Part shown: piece after piece, positions 1 to 6,362 of the stretch
How the letters are laid out: every line of letters begins with the position of its first letter
How positions within the stretch are numbered: the first letter of the stretch is position 1
NCBI GenBank assembly: GCA_018268695.1
Contig: JAFDWD010001104.1
Coordinates: 1 to 7,271, forward strand
DNA from: Actinomycetota bacterium
Lineage (GTDB): Bacteria > Actinomycetota > Thermoleophilia > Solirubrobacterales > 70-9
Direction of reading: 5' to 3'
Length of the DNA stretch: 7,271 nucleotides
Notes under the pieces: generated by a model
Databases searched by the model: none
What the model was told of the DNA's origin: nothing
What the model saw: only the letters and a program-made list of their open reading frames with translations
Position numbers and translations under genes: made by a program

Positions 1-1089
1 GTCGAGGCCGAGATGGCCGACGGGAAGCTCCCCGACGAGGCGGTCGAGCAGGTCAAACGCGAGGCGCTGGCAGCGGGTCTGACCGGCGGGCTGCACGCGC
101 GCGAGCACGGCGGCCAGGGATGGACGCGGCTGCAGTGGGCGCTCGTGGCCGAGCAGTTCGGGCGCTCGACCAACGCGATCCACTGGCACGTGCCGAACGC
201 CTACAACGTCTGGGCGCACTGCTCCCCCGAGCAGATCGACCGGTACCTGCGCCCGGCGCTCCGCGGCGAGCTCCGCGACGCCTACGCGGTGACCGAGGCC
301 GACGCCGGCTCGGACCCGTCGCGGATCGCTGCCGTCGCCGAGCCCGACGGCAGCGGCGGCTACCGCCTCAGCGGCGAGAAGTGGTTCGTCACCTCGGGCG
401 ACGTCGCCGCGGTGATCATCGTGATGGCCAACGTGGTCGACGGCGGCGCCCGCCTCCCCACCCTCTTCCTCGTCGACGTCGATGCACCCGGCGTCTCGAT
501 CCTCGAGAACCCCCGCTTCACCCACAGCTACCCCGACGGGCACCCGACCTTCCGCTTCGACGCGGTCGAGCTGGGTGCCGACGCGGTGGTCGGCGAGATC
601 GGCGGCGGGGACGACCTGCAGCGCGAGTGGTTCACCGAGGAGCGCCTCGGCATCGCTGCCCACGGGATCGGCGCGATGTGGCGGCTGCTCGACGAGACGG
701 TCGCCTGGGCGGCGGACCGCGAGCAGGGCGGCAGCCGGATCCTCGACTACCAAGGCGTGAGCTTCCCGCTCGCCGACTCGGCAACCGACGCCGCGGCCGG
801 ACGCTTGATGACCCTGGAGGTGGCGCGGCTGGCCGACGAAGGCGCCGACCCGAAGGTGGTCCACGCGAAGGCCTCGATGGCGAAGCTCTTCGTCTCCGAG
901 GCGGCGTGGCGCTGCGCCGACCGCTGCGTTCAGGCCTTCGGCGGCCGCGGCTACATGCGCTCCAACGTCGCCGAGCGCTTCCTCCGCGAGCTGCGGGTCG
1001 ACCGGATCTGGGAGGGGACGAGCGAGATCCAGCGGCTGATCATCGCCCGTGGCCTGGAGCGGCGCGGCGTCGAGTCGATGCTCCACTGA
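1..1089 (+). CDS. Acyl-CoA dehydrogenase, 5'-truncated by the window
   Basis: FAD-dependent acyl-CoA dehydrogenase, which oxidises an acyl-CoA to the trans-2-enoyl-CoA and passes electrons to electron-transfer flavoprotein. The frame is open from base 1 through an ATG at 13. Because the usual N-terminal helix is incomplete and family members have about 380-400 residues, the true start probably lies upstream. Counting from the ATG at 13: an N-terminal helical part with HGGQG near 32-36; the beta-barrel signature YAVTEADAGSD at 91-101; KWFVTSG at 123-129; and a C-terminal helical domain with QAFGGRGYM at 307-315. The family's catalytic glutamate is E334 in IWEGTSEIQR. The gene ends a few bases before the acyl-CoA synthetase, so the two are probably co-transcribed. 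The family call is firm. The substrate is not readable from the sequence; short, branched or aromatic acyl-CoAs are all possible. Confidence 0.93.
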   Translation, partial: VEAEMADGKLPDEAVEQVKREALAAGLTGGLHAREHGGQGWTRLQWALVAEQFGRSTNAIHWHVPNAYNVWAHCSPEQIDRYLRPALRGELRDAYAVTEADAGSDPSRIAAVAEPDGSGGYRLSGEKWFVTSGDVAAVIIVMANVVDGGARLPTLFLVDVDAPGVSILENPRFTHSYPDGHPTFRFDAVELGADAVVGEIGGGDDLQREWFTEERLGIAAHGIGAMWRLLDETVAWAADREQGGSRILDYQGVSFPLADSATDAAAGRLMTLEVARLADEGADPKVVHAKASMAKLFVSEAAWRCADRCVQAFGGRGYMRSNVAERFLRELRVDRIWEGTSEIQRLIIARGLERRGVESMLH

Positions 1090-1091
1090 GG
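1088..1091 (+). promoter_or_regulatory. Ribosome binding site deciding the synthetase start
   Basis: GAGG overlaps the TGA stop of the acyl-CoA dehydrogenase and lies five bases before GTG 1097. The in-frame GTG at 1091 falls inside this site and has no comparable site of its own, so 1097 is preferred. The overlap with the upstream stop suggests translational coupling of the two genes. Confidence 0.5.
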
Positions 1092-1096
1092 TGGCG

Positions 1097-3235
1097 GTGG
1101 ACCTCGGGCCGCTCCTCCACCCCCGCTCGGTCGCGGTGGTCGGCGCCAACGACCGGCCCGGGTCCTACGGCGACGTGGTCTTCCGCAACCTCGCCGCAGC
1201 CGGGTTCGAGGGCACGGTCTGGGGCGTCAACCCGAAGCGCGACGAGGTCCACGGCCGGCCCTGCGTGCCTCGCGTCGCCGACCTGCCGGAACCGGTCGAC
1301 GCGGTCGTCGTCGCGATCCCGGCGGCCGCGTGCGCACCGGTGATCGTCGAAGCGGGCGAGCGCGGCTGCGGCGGGGCGATCGTCATCGCCGCGGGGTTCG
1401 GCGAGACGCCGGCCGGGCGCCCACTGGAAGCGGAGTTGCGGGAAGCCGCGGCACGCTTCGCCCTGCCGGTCTGCGGGCCGAACGGCAACGGCGTGGTCTC
1501 GACGGCGGCGCGGGCGCCGCTCTGGGGCGACTCGGTCGAGCACCTCACCCCCGGCCCGGTCGCGGTCATCACCCAGAGCGGCAACTTCGGCGTCAACGCG
1601 CTCGGCTCCGACCGCGGCATCGGCTTCCACACCGTCGTCTCGACCGGCAACGGCGCGGTGCTCGAGCCGAGCGACTGGCTCGAGGCGCTGGCGGCGACCG
1701 AGGGTGTCGGCTCGATCGCCCTGATGCTCGAGTCCGACGGGGACGGAGCGCGACTCGCCCGCGCGCTCGCCGACTGCGCCGAGCGCGGCGTCGGAGTCGG
1801 GGTGCTGAAGGTCGGCAGCTCGGAGGGCGGCGCGCGGGCCGCGGGCGCCCACACCGGCGCGCTGGCCGGGGACCAACGGGTATTCGCGGCGCTGATGGAG
1901 GAAGCGGGCGTGGGGATGGCGAGCGAGCCGAGCGAGCTCTTGGAGCTCGCTCGCGCCCTGGCCGCGCGCTCGGCACGGCCGACGCGGCGGGGTGGCCTTG
2001 CGATCCTCACTTGTTCGGGCGGGGACTCGGGGGTGGCGGCGGACCTCGCGGAGAAGCGCGGGCTCGAGCTGCCGGAGCTTTCAGCGGCGACGCGCGCGAG
2101 GCTTGCGGAGATCCTGCCGAGCGCGGCGACGGTGGCGAACCCGCTCGACTACACCTCGATGCTCTGGGACGACCACGAGGCGCTCGCGGAGATCGCCGCG
2201 GCGGTGTCCTCCGACCCGGGCATCGACCAGCTCCTCCTGCTCTTCGACCAGCCGCGCGGGCTCGATCCGGAGATCGCGGCGGACTGGGAGCGGGTCAAGC
2301 GGGCACTCCTCGCGGGCGCCGCGCGCGGGGACGCGGCGACGATCCTGGGATCGACGCTGCCCGAGCTACTCGACCCGGACGGGGCGGCGGAACTCGGCGC
2401 CGCGGGAGTCGCGACGGCGGCGGGGCTTGGTGCCGCGATCGCCTGCGCGGCCGCGCTACGGATGGCTCCGGCCGATGCGGAGCGGTTGCGGGAGATCGCG
2501 GCGGTGGCGGCGCCCGACGACAACCCCGTCGACCCGGCGGATCATGATGGGCAGTGGTCCGCCGGGTTGACGGGGTTGTCGTCGCGGGACCGAAGGCTCG
2601 GAGAGGCGGAGGCGAAGGGACTGTTGGCGGCCGGGGGGCTAGACGTGCCGGAAGGGGCGGTCGCGGTGGATGTGGCGGGGGCCGTCGACGCGGCGCTGGA
2701 GGTCGGGATGCCCGTCGCGCTCAAGTTGTCCTCTCCCTCCCTCCTACATAAGAGCGAGGCGGGGGCGTTGGCGCTCGACCTTCAAGACGAGGACGAAGTG
2801 CGGGAGGCGGCGATCCAGCTCCTGGCGCTGCCCGAGGCCGCCGACGCCACCCTCCTGGTCGAGCGGATGGCGGGCGAGGGCGTCGAGCTGATCTTCGCGG
2901 TGCGGCGCGACGGCGTGGTTCCGGCGCTCCTGGTCGGCATCGGCGGGATCTGGGCGGAGGCGCTCGACGACGTCGCGATCGTCCCCCTCCCGGCTTCCAT
3001 CGCCCGGGTCGAGCGGGCGCTGCGCGGACTGCGCGCCGCGTCACTCCTGACCGGCGGTCGCGGACGTCAGGCGGTGGACCTCGGCGCGGCGGCGCGCTTC
3101 GGCTCGCGGCTCGGCGAGCTGGCGCTGGAGCACGGCCTCGACCTGCTCGAGGTCAACCCCGCGCTCGCCTCGCCCCGCGGCTGCATCGCCCTCGACGCGG
3201 TGGCGCGAAGCCGCGGTTGGCCCGTCAACGCTTAG
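1097..3235 (+). CDS. Fused NDP-forming acyl-CoA synthetase (acetate-CoA ligase type)
   Basis: About 712 residues: a single-chain alpha-beta fusion of the ADP-forming acyl-CoA synthetase superfamily (related to Pat/Acs and archaeal ACD), interconverting acid + CoA + ATP and acyl-CoA + ADP + Pi. Counting from GTG 1097: CoA-binding Rossmann domain about 4-125 (SVAVVGAND at 11-19); succinyl-CoA-ligase-like domains about 125-460 (CGPNGNGV near 126-133, ITQSGNFGV at 158-166, and AGAHTGALAG carrying H252, the expected phosphorylated histidine); ATP-grasp part about 500-712 (HKSEAGAL at 551-558, GIGGIWAEALDDV at 614-626, EVNPA at 685-689). GTG 1097 is chosen because GAGG at 1088-1091 sits five bases upstream and the product then begins MDLGPLLHPRSV; GTG 1091 is the alternative. 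The linker at residues 473-496 is encoded by a 70-base hairpin (separate entry). No acetyltransferase domain is visible. The carboxylic acid substrate is unknown. Confidence 0.9.
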   Translation: MDLGPLLHPRSVAVVGANDRPGSYGDVVFRNLAAAGFEGTVWGVNPKRDEVHGRPCVPRVADLPEPVDAVVVAIPAAACAPVIVEAGERGCGGAIVIAAGFGETPAGRPLEAELREAAARFALPVCGPNGNGVVSTAARAPLWGDSVEHLTPGPVAVITQSGNFGVNALGSDRGIGFHTVVSTGNGAVLEPSDWLEALAATEGVGSIALMLESDGDGARLARALADCAERGVGVGVLKVGSSEGGARAAGAHTGALAGDQRVFAALMEEAGVGMASEPSELLELARALAARSARPTRRGGLAILTCSGGDSGVAADLAEKRGLELPELSAATRARLAEILPSAATVANPLDYTSMLWDDHEALAEIAAAVSSDPGIDQLLLLFDQPRGLDPEIAADWERVKRALLAGAARGDAATILGSTLPELLDPDGAAELGAAGVATAAGLGAAIACAAALRMAPADAERLREIAAVAAPDDNPVDPADHDGQWSAGLTGLSSRDRRLGEAEAKGLLAAGGLDVPEGAVAVDVAGAVDAALEVGMPVALKLSSPSLLHKSEAGALALDLQDEDEVREAAIQLLALPEAADATLLVERMAGEGVELIFAVRRDGVVPALLVGIGGIWAEALDDVAIVPLPASIARVERALRGLRAASLLTGGRGRQAVDLGAAARFGSRLGELALEHGLDLLEVNPALASPRGCIALDAVARSRGWPVNA
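2515..2584 (+). repeat. Long in-frame inverted repeat (31-bp stem, 8-nt loop) inside the acyl-CoA synthetase gene
   Basis: Bases 2515-2545 pair with 2554-2584 around an 8-base loop (2546-2553). Going outside to inside, all 31 positions pair in the sense RNA. Only three are wobbles: G2531.U2568, U2542.G2557 and U2545.G2554. As DNA, 28 of 31 positions are complementary, with 27 of the outermost positions broken only at 2531/2568 up to base 2541. The antisense RNA would carry A.C mismatches at the same three places, so the fold is best in the sense strand. The reading frame stays open and encodes residues 473-496 of the synthetase, which read DNPVDPADH on the left arm. The antisense strand of the right arm reads DNPVNPADH. 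There is no T-tract after it, so it is not a normal intrinsic terminator. It could be an in-frame palindromic repeat element, a template-switch inverted duplication, or a functional mRNA structure. Confidence 0.85.
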
Positions 3236-4623
3236 GCGGTGGGGCTGAGCTCGGGGCGCTCGCTCATCCGTTCGGCGGCGACGGTGAGGCCCTCGCGGAG
3301 GATCTGGACGATCTCCTCGATCGTGCCGCGATCGGCGACCAGCGGCGGGGCGATCTGGACGATCGGCTCGGTGCGATCATCCAGGCGGCAGACCAGGCCG
3401 CGGCCCCAGAGCTCGGCCGAGAGCACATCCTTCAGCAGCCATTCGGCCGCCGGGCCCTCGAAGGTCTCACGGGTCTCCTGGTCGCGGACCAGCTCGATCG
3501 CCCAGAAGTGGCCGGTGCCGCGCACGTCGCCGACGATCGGGATGTCCCGCAGGCCGTTCAGGAGGTCGCGCAGGAGCGGCTCGTTCGCCATCACGTTGTC
3601 GAGGACGTTTTCGCGCTCGAAGATCTCGATCGAGGCCAGCGCCACCGCCGAGCCGACCGGGTGGCCGCCGAAGGTGATCCCGTGCAGGTACATCTCGCGG
3701 CCTTCGATGAAGGGCGCGGCGACCCGCTCGGAGATCAGCACGCCGCCCATCGGGACGTGCGCGCCGGTGAGGCCCTTGGCGCAGGTGATCATGTCCGGCT
3801 GGTAGTCGAGGCGCTGCGCCCCGAACCAGGTGCCGAGCCGGCCGAAGGCGCAGATCACCTCGTCGGAGACGAGCAGGATCCCGTGGCGGTCGCAAAGGTC
3901 GCGGAGGCCCTGCCAGTAGCCGGCCGGAGGCACCAGGCAGCCACCCGCGTTCTGCACCGGCTCGGCGATCATCATCGCGATCGTCCCAGCGCCCTCGCGC
4001 TCGATCGTCGCCTCGACCTCGGCCAGCAGGGCGTCGCGCATCCGCGCCTCGTCCGCGCCCTCCGGGTGCCGGTAGGCGTTGGTGTTGGCGACGTGGACGG
4101 CGGGCACACCGAACGGTTCGAACGGCACCCGACATTCCTCCAGGCCGGTCATCGCCAGCGCCCCCATCGTCACCCCGTGGTAGGCGTCCTGGCGGGCGAT
4201 CACCTTGCGCCGCTCCGGTTCGCCGTTGGCGCGGTGGAACTGCACCGCCATCTTCCAGGCCGACTCGACCGATTCCGCCCCACCCGAGGTGAAGAAGACG
4301 CGCTCGAGGCTCCCGGGCGCCAGGTCGGCGAGCTTCGTCGCCAGTTCGATCGCGGGCGGGTGGGCCACGGTCCAGTTGCTGGAGAACGAGAGCCGCGCCA
4401 TCTGCTCGGACGCGGCCGCGGCGATCTCCTCGCCGTGCGAGTGACCGAGGTTCACGCAGTAGAGGCCGGAGAGCCCGTCGATGTAGCGGCGGCCGGCGGT
4501 GTCGAAGACGAAGCAGCCCTCGCCCCGGTCGATGATCGTCGTCCCTTCGCTGACCAGAGCGGCCATGTCGGTGAAGTGGAGCATCAGGTGCTGCTTGGCG
4601 AGTGACTGCAGGCGATCGTCCAT
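3232..4623 (-). CDS. Class III PLP-dependent aminotransferase (omega-transaminase family)
   Basis: A 463-residue fold-type I, subgroup III aminotransferase, which moves an amino group between an amine or omega-amino acid and a keto acid (often pyruvate). Visible sites, counted from ATG 4623: TSGGAES at 112-118 (cofactor phosphate loop); YHG at 148-150 (ring stacking); the SDEV aspartate D254, which contacts the pyridine nitrogen; ITCAKGLTG with K283 as the PLP Schiff-base lysine; and ITFGGHP at 316-322 with T317. Length is normal for the family. In-frame ATGs at 4635 and 4632 would add four or three residues. ATG 4623 is preferred because TATGAT lies seven bases upstream, the layout of a leaderless transcript. 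It is divergent from the FAD oxidoreductase across 68 bp, and its stop overlaps that of the acyl-CoA synthetase. Relatives include beta-alanine-, taurine- and putrescine-pyruvate transaminases; the motifs do not choose between them. Confidence 0.92.
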   Translation of the reverse strand: MDDRLQSLAKQHLMLHFTDMAALVSEGTTIIDRGEGCFVFDTAGRRYIDGLSGLYCVNLGHSHGEEIAAAASEQMARLSFSSNWTVAHPPAIELATKLADLAPGSLERVFFTSGGAESVESAWKMAVQFHRANGEPERRKVIARQDAYHGVTMGALAMTGLEECRVPFEPFGVPAVHVANTNAYRHPEGADEARMRDALLAEVEATIEREGAGTIAMMIAEPVQNAGGCLVPPAGYWQGLRDLCDRHGILLVSDEVICAFGRLGTWFGAQRLDYQPDMITCAKGLTGAHVPMGGVLISERVAAPFIEGREMYLHGITFGGHPVGSAVALASIEIFERENVLDNVMANEPLLRDLLNGLRDIPIVGDVRGTGHFWAIELVRDQETRETFEGPAAEWLLKDVLSAELWGRGLVCRLDDRTEPIVQIAPPLVADRGTIEEIVQILREGLTVAAERMSERPELSPTA

Positions 4624-4630
4624 ACCCCGC

Positions 4631-4661
4631 ATCATATGGCACGTATTTACTTTGTAGTCAA
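4631..4661 (-). promoter_or_regulatory. Predicted promoter of the aminotransferase gene, leaderless type
   Basis: On the minus strand, TTGACT (4661-4656) and TATGAT (4636-4631) resemble sigma-70 -35 and -10 elements separated by 19 bases, slightly longer than usual. Seven bases separate the -10 from ATG 4623, so transcription would start at or next to the start codon. The GGGG run just before the ATG is too close to act as a normal ribosome binding site. If ATG 4635 were used instead, this promoter could not serve it. Confidence 0.5.
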
Positions 4662-4670
4662 ATGTACAAA
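4651..4670. promoter_or_regulatory. Possible operator: inverted repeat TTTGTA-N8-TACAAA
   Basis: A perfect 6-bp inverted repeat (4651-4656 and 4665-4670) with an 8-bp spacer stands in the AT-rich divergent spacer. It covers the -35 region of the aminotransferase promoter and the proposed -35 of the oxidoreductase promoter. A dimeric regulator bound here could control both genes. No regulator gene is in the window, and six-base repeats can occur by chance. Confidence 0.35.
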
Positions 4671-4683
4671 CTTATGTTAGGCT
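4655..4683 (+). promoter_or_regulatory. Predicted promoter of the FAD oxidoreductase gene
   Basis: TAGTCA (4655-4660) and TAGGCT (4678-4683) are spaced by 17 bases, and the -10 ends eight bases before ATG 4692. The -10 fits the loose TAnnnT form common in actinobacteria. An alternative -10 is TATGTT at 4673-4678, with a weak TTGTAG -35 at 4652-4657. Either choice leaves a leader of at most a few bases. Confidence 0.4.
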
Positions 4684-4691
4684 GGCGCGCC

Positions 4692-6362
4692 ATGGCGACC
4701 ACCTCGGCTTCCCTCCCGCGCACGGCCGGCAGCGCATCCGGCACCTCCTACGACGCGATCGTGGTCGGTGGCGGCCACAACGGCCTGACCACCGCGGCCT
4801 ACCTGGCGAAAGCGGGGCAACGGGTGCTGGTGCTGGAGCGCCGGCCGATCCTCGGCGGCGCCTGCGTGACCGAGGAAGTCTGGCCCGGCAAGCGGGTCTC
4901 GCGCGCCTCCTACGTCGTCTCGATGCTGCAGCCGCGGATCGTCAAGGACCTGCGGCTCGAAGACTTCGGCTACCGCGCGGTGCCGCTCGATCCCGCCTAC
5001 GCCGCGCTCACCGAGGACGGCCCGATCGTCTTCTACGACGACCCGGCCGCCACCGCCGCCTCGATCCGCCCGATCAACGCCCACGACGCCGACAACTTCG
5101 AGGCCTTCGAAAACCGCCTCTTCCGCGTCGCCGACTTCCTCAGCCCGATGCTGATGCGCGAGCCGCCGGCGCTCGGCTCGAAGAAGCCCGGTGATCTCAT
5201 GTCGCTGGCCCGCGAGGGGGCGCGCGCGGCGGGCCTCTCCCGCTCCGAGGTCCACGAGCTGGTCCGCATGTTCACGATGTCGGTCGCCGACATGCTCGAC
5301 GAGTACTTCGAGCACCCGGCGCTGAAGGGCTCGATCGCCTCGACCGGCGTGGTCGGCGTCTGGGCCGGCCCGAACACCCCCGGCACCGCCTACAACCTGC
5401 TCCACCACGCGCTCGGGGAACTGAACGGGATCAAGGGCGCCTGGGGCCACGTGATGGGTGGGATGGGCGCGATCTCGGAGGCGATCGCCGCCTCGGCCCG
5501 GAGCGCCGGCGCCGAGATCCGCACCGACGCCGAGGTCGCCTCGATCGACATCGAGGGCGAACGGGTCGTCGGCGTTACCCTCACCTCGGGCGAGAGCTTC
5601 CGGGCGCCGGTGGTCGCCTCCGGCGCGCACCCGAAGAACACCGTGCTCGACCTGGCGGGGGCCGAGAACTTCCCCGACGAGGTCGTCGAGGACATGCGGC
5701 GCTCCCGCACCCGCGGCAGCCCGGTGAAGATCAACATGGTGCTCTCCGAGCCGCCGAAGTACGTCGGCGTCGACGACGAGATGCAGGAGACGCTCCGCCA
5801 TACCGGGGTCAACCTCTGCCCCTCGATCGACTATCTGGAGCGGGCCTGGCAGGACGCGCTCGGCGGGCGGCCGGCGGCCGAACCGTACGTCGAGGCGGAG
5901 CTGCCCTCGGCGATCGACTCGAGCCTCACCGACGACGGCACCTGGGTGATGACGATGTTCACCCAGTACGGGCCGCCGGACGAGGCGGGCTGGCCGGAGG
6001 GCGCGCGGGAGAAGTACGCCGACGCCTGCGTCGAGCACCTGGCGCGGTACGCGCCGAACGTGCCCGACGCGATCGTCGAGCGCGAGGTCCTCGCCCCGCC
6101 GGACATCGAGCGCATCTTCGGCCTCACCGGCGGCTCGATCTTCCAGGGCGAGCAGGGGATGGACCAGATGGCATTCATGCGCCCCTCCCCCTACCTCGCG
6201 GGCTACTCGACCCCGGTCTCCGGCCTCTACCTCTGCGGCGCCGGGACGCACCCGGGCGGCGGCGTGATGGCGGCCTCGGGACACAACGCCGCGAAGCGCA
6301 TCCTCAAGGACGGTCGCTTCAGCCGACTGCGTCGTCGGGCCACTGCTTCCACCACTCGGTGA
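4692..6362 (+). CDS. FAD-dependent oxidoreductase, phytoene desaturase/PYROXD2-like
   Basis: A 556-residue flavoprotein of the COG1233 group (CrtI-like; eukaryotic relative PYROXD2). From ATG 4692: about 19 polar residues (rich in Ala, Ser, Thr), then the ADP-binding beta-alpha-beta unit, VVGGGHNG at 24-31, closing with E49 (LVLER), which should bind the ribose of FAD; RPILGGACVT at 51-60 is typical of the CrtI/PYROXD2 family. The middle is the substrate-binding region. GGSIFQGEQGMDQMAFMRP at 480-498 is a PYROXD2-type signature, and the C-terminal FAD motif GLYLCGAGTHPGGG is at 511-524. ATG 4692 is preferred over in-frame ATGs at 4602, 4662 and 4674, because those fall in the promoter or within the aminotransferase gene. 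There is no carotenoid gene nearby, so carotenoid desaturation is not supported. The substrate is unknown. The last 44 bases overlap the convergent SnoaL-like gene and encode an Arg/Ser/Thr tail beyond the conserved fold. Confidence 0.9.
   Translation: MATTSASLPRTAGSASGTSYDAIVVGGGHNGLTTAAYLAKAGQRVLVLERRPILGGACVTEEVWPGKRVSRASYVVSMLQPRIVKDLRLEDFGYRAVPLDPAYAALTEDGPIVFYDDPAATAASIRPINAHDADNFEAFENRLFRVADFLSPMLMREPPALGSKKPGDLMSLAREGARAAGLSRSEVHELVRMFTMSVADMLDEYFEHPALKGSIASTGVVGVWAGPNTPGTAYNLLHHALGELNGIKGAWGHVMGGMGAISEAIAASARSAGAEIRTDAEVASIDIEGERVVGVTLTSGESFRAPVVASGAHPKNTVLDLAGAENFPDEVVEDMRRSRTRGSPVKINMVLSEPPKYVGVDDEMQETLRHTGVNLCPSIDYLERAWQDALGGRPAAEPYVEAELPSAIDSSLTDDGTWVMTMFTQYGPPDEAGWPEGAREKYADACVEHLARYAPNVPDAIVEREVLAPPDIERIFGLTGGSIFQGEQGMDQMAFMRPSPYLAGYSTPVSGLYLCGAGTHPGGGVMAASGHNAAKRILKDGRFSRLRRRATASTTR

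Noticed and set aside
1049..1096. Upstream ATG start for the acyl-CoA synthetase at 1049
   Set aside because: It would place 14 or more unconserved residues inside the dehydrogenase coding region; the conserved N-terminus begins at GTG 1097 behind GAGG.
1040..1876. Minus-strand open frame across the dehydrogenase/synthetase junction
   Set aside because: It crosses two recognised genes on the other strand, and its product is low-complexity Arg/Ala/Gly/Asp-rich sequence without a fold signature.
2515..2600. The internal hairpin as an intrinsic terminator
   Set aside because: No run of T follows on either strand, and the essential ATP-grasp domain lies downstream in the same gene.
2542..2724. 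60-codon minus-strand frame ending in the palindrome
   Set aside because: Ser/Ala/Thr-rich without domain. Its end resembles the synthetase linker only because the palindrome reads similarly on both strands.
3217..4605. Long plus-strand open frame (462 codons) opposite the aminotransferase
   Set aside because: It is the mirror of a well-recognised minus-strand enzyme in GC-rich DNA. Its product is an Asp/Arg/His/Ala-rich sequence with no recognisable domain.
4602..4691. Upstream starts for the FAD oxidoreductase at 4602, 4662 or 4674
   Set aside because: They lie within the aminotransferase gene or in the promoter bases, and they add residues with no family counterpart.
4677..6284. Long minus-strand open frame (535 codons) opposite the FAD oxidoreductase
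   Set aside because: Composition is dominated by Arg, Gly, Val, Asp and His with no motifs; it is explained by the codon bias of the real plus-strand gene.
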